The position numbers were made by a program, and so were the translations under genes. A model generated the notes under the pieces. It saw only the letters and a program-made list of their open reading frames with translations, was not told the origin of the DNA and did not search any database. This document shows positions 57,955 through 64,000 of a stretch of 64,000 nt of DNA, in pieces (position 1 is the stretch's first letter; each line of letters starts with the position of its first letter). Location: positions 186,001 through 250,000 of the forward strand of contig MBPM02000071.1 of the NCBI GenBank assembly GCA_001695595.3. The letters are read 5' to 3'. The DNA is from Plasmopara viticola. Taxonomy: Eukaryota > Oomycota > Peronosporomycetes > Peronosporales > Peronosporaceae.

Positions 57955-57966
57955 TAGTAGTATAGT

Positions 57967-60678
57967 ATATATACTCGCTGAATTCATCACTGCAAATTTT
58001 CGGCTTGCCACTCGACTCCGACTGTTCACTTCGGATTCATTTTTCGCTGGTATTGATGCCTTCTTCGCTGTAATCTTTCTTGATTTTCTAGAAAAGTCTT
58101 GGGAGTATATAGTTCACTTTTAGAGCAACTCCAAGCGTTAGACCGCAACCTGTTCGGATTTCGAGCGTGATTACTATCATTCTTGTTCAGCTAAATGCAT
58201 TGGCAGCAGTCGCGGCCAGATGCAATATAGAATATTTGCCTGGATTTTTAACCCTTTTCTAAAAAGTTTCCATTTTTTTCAGGCTGAATTCTGTCACTAT
58301 CCTTTTATCAACTCAATCTTCACATCGCGTGCCCCCTTCGCGATGACAAAGGAGTGCGTAGGGTGAAACAAGCCGGATGGTTCTATTCCAATTGTACATT
58401 CGTCAAGATGCCTAGAGTAGTCTTTAAAGCTTTAAGCCTCTACGCGGTGCCGAATAACACCACAAGCTGCGGCTTGGATCGAGAATAGATGGGCAAACGC
58501 CAGATTACTCCACCAGACCGAATCCATTTTGAAGCAGATTGAATTTGTTCGTACTCAGTGCTCAGTATCAAGCTATCGAGCTCAATCGATACTATCTTTT
58601 CAGCTTAAAAATGTCATCTCTTTCAGACATCTAACGTGACTTCAGGCTTCTTACGGATACAGCTATCAGACTTTGCGAGTAGTCGAATGACGATTGTCAG
58701 CAAGGCGAGAAATGATGTGGCATCTTATCAAGATAAAGAAAAGCCATTGACAGCTTGTGGAATGTCACTTGTATGTTTTATGGATATATATTGTGTGAGT
58801 CCGCGTACGCCTCTGACCTTTTACAGACGAAGTTGACGACGTTATACGTAGTCCACCGGAAGTGACTCTGTAAAACTCATGATTTAAGCGTCATATGATT
58901 CCAAAGGTACCTCAAGCACTTCTTTAAAGTGTTGTCCATGATCGATGTTGTTAGCAAGAGTGATCAAAGAGCCACATAATTTCCAGCATGTTGGTAAAAA
59001 GGCTGATGGTTGAATATTAAATATACTGTGCAGTTTAGACAGCCGACCAACCCGGAAACTTATGGTGGAACGCAAAGCTTCGACGCAGCTTGAACATTTC
59101 GCGCTGACATGAGGCGGTCAATCGCGTGTTAAAGATTTTTTTTTGACTCAGGGGCCTCAAGGAACCTTGTCACCCGAAAGAAGCAACAACATGACCGCCC
59201 GAGAGCAACTTCGATCGCAAACGCTCGGTCGCGCAGGTGTTTTGGTTTCCAAAAAAATGATGTGAAGCCAAAGCTTGAGCAAGCTTTTCTTACACTTCCA
59301 TGTGAAAGCAAAATTTTATTAATGTTATTCGAGTAGTGAAGCAGATTCGCTTTCGTGGGTATGATGTGCTTGTTATGCCTTAAAAAATTATGAATTCCTT
59401 TAACCGTCTTCGAAATGATGGTCCGAGAGCACAAAAGAGTTGGTTTACGATCTTTTAATCAAAGACTGGGTTATAAGGGTTGTAATAAGACGCCTGCATT
59501 TATTTATCTCTCGTTATGAGCGCCTGTCTCGTAAGCCAATGTATCTGTTGAGCGAGTTTATCTAAGTGTACGAGCTACACATTTATCTTCTGAGCATAAC
59601 AAATTTATAATCTATGCCTATGTTTTATGGTACAACCCCCTAGTAGCATATCACTACCTTTTTAATTCTGGGTAAGAGCAGATGGTGTATTAATTTGGGT
59701 ACAAACCACGTTCATTCTCAGGTTAATTTCGACACCGTATGAAATTTTTAAGCTGAACATGCATGGTACTCAAGCCCGCACATGTCCGACGTATAATCAT
59801 TTTGGAGCAGCTTCGTATGTAGAACCAAGTCTTTTTCGTAATGGCACAACAACATAGATCTTTGGAGAGTGAATGCGTTGCGCAAAGCATACAAGTGTAC
59901 TAGTCGATGTTATCGTTTGCATAGGCAGGTAGCATCCTTCCATTAGTACTATCCTCGTTAGACCCACTGTTCGTAAAACGGTAGACTCACCATTAGAAGA
60001 CTTTAAATCTGTGCCCGGGGATCAGTGGATCACACAGCTCACAGTGGGCGACATGCAGGCACAACACTAACAATAAAATGTGGGAGCCACTATGACGCGG
60101 TGTGATTTATTTACTTGAATTTGCTAAAGGTCAATATTAGTTTTTCTTAGGCTTTCCCTGAATTGATTAAAAGACGGAATTGTTGTCAGCTAGAGCGGGC
60201 CTTTCCAGCCAGGAATAGCTGCTAACTTGTCTGGTTTAATGGTCGAGATTTAGCAAGTCCGCCATAAGGTCCAGCTTTTAGGGGCTTGCACTTAATTTGG
60301 TAATCTGTTTTTTTAGCGCTAGCTTTAGCTTTAGCTTGTTTTGTCACTCCAGCAAAATTGTAATCGAGCGGGTGCACGCCAAATTGCTCTCGGCGCTCAC
60401 TATCCGCTTTGTCGCCGGAAAAAGAAGCTGTACGTGGACCATTAAGAAAAGAGAGCCGGGTTTGAGACGATTTCTGTGATACTGAGAGTGAAAAGGAATC
60501 AGCGCCTCTGCAACTTGCTGTCCAATACATCACACAACCTTTTTGGTCGCCTCATCGGTTATTGTTTGATGACCAAAGCTCCATAAGATGTATTGAAAAC
60601 AACTATTGCGGGTTTTACATAGAGCCAGGTCTTGATACATTAATCTATTCGCTTGTAAAAAGCCATTTCGTTAATTCA
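57967..60678. other. No recognised gene (2.7 kb)
   Basis: Short frames only. A minus-strand frame at 60222-60533 (about 100 codons, Lys/Ala-rich centre with HPLDYNFAGVTKQ) might be the end of the element that starts near 60900, but I cannot name it. Confidence 0.35.
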
Positions 60679-60906
60679 TTAAATCGGCGAACAGCCAAAC
60701 CTCTTGGCGTTTTGTATTATTTTCGTCAGAATCTTTTTTGTAACACCTAATTTTTTTAGGGAAATGATATTTGTAAAAAGCCATAAAAAAATCTCCTTGT
60801 TTCCGCCACCTGACATTTTATCTTGTAAGACCAACTTTATCAATTTGGTGGCTTCATCTAAACTGGGCAATCTAAATTTTGGTAAACCGCACTTGTTTTA
60901 ACCTGC
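60679..60906 (-). pseudogene. Possible transposase N-terminal fragment
   Basis: A minus-strand frame reading LDEATKLIKLVLQDKMSGG, then NKEIFLWLF and KKILTKIIQNAKR. A Lys-rich helical start with a GGG turn and a second helical unit is what the HTH start of Tc1/mariner-type transposases looks like, but the resemblance is by eye only, there is no DDE part nearby, and the first ATG is absent. Confidence 0.3.
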
Positions 60907-61505
60907 ACCTTCGAGTTATTACGATACGAAGCTATACTCTGGCGAAAGCCATTTTCATCCGTAATCACAATCCGTTTCACAAGACTGGTTGGCGAGTCAA
61001 AAGGCTTTCTTAAGTCAACTCGCTCCAGCCATAGAAGCCGTCCTTGTCCCCACCTTTTGGCACTTGGTTAGCGCCAGTGTCCACAAGTTTGTTTTAAGCT
61101 ACTCACGCTTACCGCCACAGTTTTGTTAAGCTGACGATGACTTGACATGCGATATGTATTTACCTCGACAAAGCCAACAACCACGTCCGGACTGTACTCG
61201 GAGAATACCTGCATTTTTGTTTTGCACTTGCTGATACGCTTTTTAAAGGACTTGATTTTTTTCAAAAATTTCTCTGTCGGTATATGTTGCCGTCACTTGA
61301 CTGCCTTCCTGGTCCGTGTGTCAATAATGCTATTCATTGACGTTACAAGGCCGATTTTCCGCCACTCTCAAAACTATATTTCTTAGCAATTGTTCAGCCG
61401 ACAAATCTCGCTCTTAAATATAGCAGCGAAAGCTGCTGATCACCACTCACTTTTCGCTATTTGTCACTTCCTATAAAAAAAATTTGGTGCTCAATACGCG
61501 TGCTA

Positions 61506-64000
61506 TAATGTGCAAACGACTGCTAGTTAGTGTGAGCTTTGTCAGCCCGCGGCTTCAGTTAACAACAGCCTCTCACTCTTGAGCCAAGTCCGCGAGTGAA
61601 TCAATTTCGATACGCCGGTCACGAGCTGGTAAGCCACCCTGCACACGTCCCATCTGCTACGCTCTTTGTCGCATAAGAAATCGAGGGAAAATCGATTCGT
61701 ATACGTGCCCAAGATTGAGCGTATGCTTTGCGGAGTCAAAACGGTACAGCTTACGACGCCGCGAGCATTCCTTAGACATCGATGTGCTTTCCACCCTCAG
61801 CGATCTCAAGTCTCGGCTGCACAACGCGCTCGGCGTGCGGACCAATTATAGTGCTACACGGCAGCCATTAACTGCACTACGGCTGTAAAGTTGGCGAGTA
61901 CGCGCTAAGACTGCTTACATTGTGAACTCGCTATCTTTCATGCTATACGGCGCTGAGGTTTATGCCATTGTCTTGAAAGGCAATACTGTTTCTGATAATG
62001 CAGGGTCGTCGCCACTCGTTGCACGCATTGACCAACAGAATTTTCATTGGGCTTTTGATTTTATCCGCAGCAACGTTTACGGATTTTTGCAGCAAGCACA
62101 TATACCACATCAAGCGAAGTGGCGTTTGAGTTGTTACGTGATACTTTATCTACAGCGACTCGTTGACGTCGTGATAACCCTTGACTCAGCGTACTAGCCC
62201 GGTACGTCATGAAAGACGACGCCCAGCTTGACTTGGATTCGCACTTTTGCGCAGTGTAAATGACTCCTCTCGCAAACGCCACATCCTCGGCCCAATCCGA
62301 CACGTTGCTTTAAGGCACTGAGTCACTTCCGACTTCGTTGATCGTCCAATATACGACATCGACAGCGACGTCTTGACTAACCTTCATGTATTTCTTGAGC
62401 TTCCAGGTTTTGCTTTTTAATTTATTTCTTACTGCGCTGCATTTCGCAAGCCATGTTGAATGTAACATTTTTCTTCAAAACTTGGCTTTGTGCAACGGCC
62501 GATAAACTAACTTATTTCGGCTGACAGTTGGTCAATGCAATACCTATAGTGGCTGTTACGGTCTTTTTAGCGCACTGACAATGAGCTGCTATAGTAGTAA
62601 TATTTCCAAGCTCTTTCTTATAGCTTTTTACAGTTTGACAGCAAGGTATCCCTTATATGACGTCATTGTCGTCATCGCAATTAGTTCAACGTTACATCTA
62701 TGCTTTTAAGCTGTTACATCCATCTAATTGCGTGAAATTGACTGTTATTATCTGATAGAAAGGCTGAGCTGGGAAAAATATAACGTCGATCGGTACGTAC
62801 TTATTGAGGGAGCCGCTAGCCAGCCCTCCCCTTTCGCTTACCAGCCCCCCCCTCAACCTTTCTTTGTGTTCATCACACCACTTTAACAAGACGATCGGTA
62901 AAGCGTGAAAGCCGTGAACATGTTCGACGCAGAGTAGGTACTAACGCGCGATCATCGTTTTTGATGTCGGATGCAGTTGCTAGTACTGCTCGCTGTACAG
63001 GAAAGCCCTTTGCCGTGAGCTACAACAAACAATCCATCTAGTGACGATATGGTACGTCTGCTGGCAACTAATGCTTAGGCTTGGCAATTAATGTCTGAGT
63101 CTGTCTATCGTGCGATTATACAGTTTCCTCCTCGTTAGACGACATCGAAGCCTTTTAAGACTGCATTGCATTCGTTTGCTTGAAAAAAGGAGCGTGTAAC
63201 AGCTGCAATACAGTAACGTCAGGCGGCTTCTTTTCACGGGAGAAGAGCTAAGTTTTGACGCAACAAATGCCACAAGCTTTGCCGGGATCAGTGAAGAAAG
63301 CGAACGGGCCAATTACTGCCGGTGTGGGCAACGCCCTCACCGGCCCCTCCAAGGTGCGTATGTGAGCTGCATTTAGATAGATAAATGCTCATTGAGGTTT
63401 ATCGCGTCAGGTCTGTCCTCAAGTAATGCGTCGGGATAATAACGCTACATGCGATTTGCGCAATTATTGGCAAAGAAAATTGTTGATTTGGACCAGCTTC
63501 GCAAACTTAGCTAGAATGGTATTCCTACAAATTATCGACCTACAGTCTGACGGCTGCTATCGGTACGTAGGTTACTCGCTGAAAAATGAGTACACTTTTC
63601 GCGATTAACTAATTCAAGTTATGACTTTTCTGCGGTGTAGAGATACATGCAGTCAAGAAAGGATCGGCGGGAGGCTATGCTGCAGCGAAAGCGTTAGAGT
63701 ACGTAGAACTACTTCAACGATAATACTGCATTGAACATTCGCAATGCAAAAAACCTTCCAAGTTTGCACGTACGAAAGCTGATAATTCGCGACAGAAGAT
63801 CATTGTTTTAAATGGCAGGAATACATTATAAAGACTGGTACGAACTAGCAAACAATCACCTTGTAGTATTATCTGATGCGGTAAGATGACTCGGATCGCG
63901 CACTTTTTTCTTGAGGACGTGTTGAACTTGGAGAGTTGACGAGGATCGTTTATACGAAGCCACGACGGATAAGCGCTATTCCGCTTGCTGAACGAGTTGT
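61506..64000 (+). repeat. Unclassified large repeat, copy R3 (runs off the window)
   Basis: Collinear with R2 from 30941 onward (TGTGCAAACGACTG near 61511 and 30941; ACGCCGCGAGCATTCCTTAG near 61754 and 31210; the CCACGACGGAT block near 63960 and 33340). Small insertions, deletions and many substitutions separate the copies. It ends only because the window ends. Confidence 0.7.

Overview
The window looks like oomycete nuclear DNA, probably a Phytophthora or downy-mildew relative. This is inferred from short introns (48-76 nt), Inr/FPR-type core promoters next to start codons, and the repeat families present. It is gene-poor and repeat-rich. I recognise one ordinary housekeeping gene and one small gene family; nearly everything else is mobile-element sequence at different stages of decay.

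Layout. 157-1602 (-) is a complete eight-exon XAP5/FAM50 gene. About 1.6-6.3 kb holds nothing I recognise. 6.3-8.7 kb (-) holds two back-to-back copies of an internally deleted non-LTR retrotransposon. 9956-11350 (-) is a single-exon gene for an ankyrin-PH-RING protein. 12.0-13.7 kb is a decayed pogo/mariner-type DNA transposon with a small LINE-derived element inside it. 13.7-16.1 kb is the first of three copies of an unclassified repeat. A decayed 6-kb LINE (16.2-22.4 kb, +) sits inside or next to it. 22.87-27.26 kb (-) is a full-length Ty1/copia element with an intact 1312-residue polyprotein, inserted beside a remnant of a spliced gene. 27.9-28.9 kb (-) is a second family member, ankyrin-PH without RING. 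29.2-33.4 kb holds a tandem repeat and the second large repeat copy. 34.3-36.35 kb (-) is a Mutator-like transposase pseudogene. 36.8-38.7 kb holds two head-to-head LINE-derived elements and a broken third family member. About 39 kb holds a mitochondrial cox1 fragment. 45.9-52.4 kb (-) is a second, better preserved copy of the 6-kb LINE. 54.4-57.4 kb (+) carries two intact ankyrin-PH-RING genes in tandem. The third large repeat runs off the end (61.5-64 kb).

The ankyrin-PH-RING family ties the non-transposon content together: three intact RING-bearing genes, one intact RING-less copy and one pseudogene. The C-terminal RING has IAP-like spacing with a hydrophobic tail and the middle of the protein is PH-like, which suggests membrane- or lipid-linked ubiquitin ligases. 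No secretion signal is visible.

Six short (about 320-bp) elements each combine the 5' end, a short internal piece and the 3' end of one LINE family, and five of the six are flanked by clear 11-13 bp target-site duplications. They are a non-autonomous family presumably moved by that LINE. I saw no rRNA, convincing tRNA, CRISPR array or bacterial-type operon.
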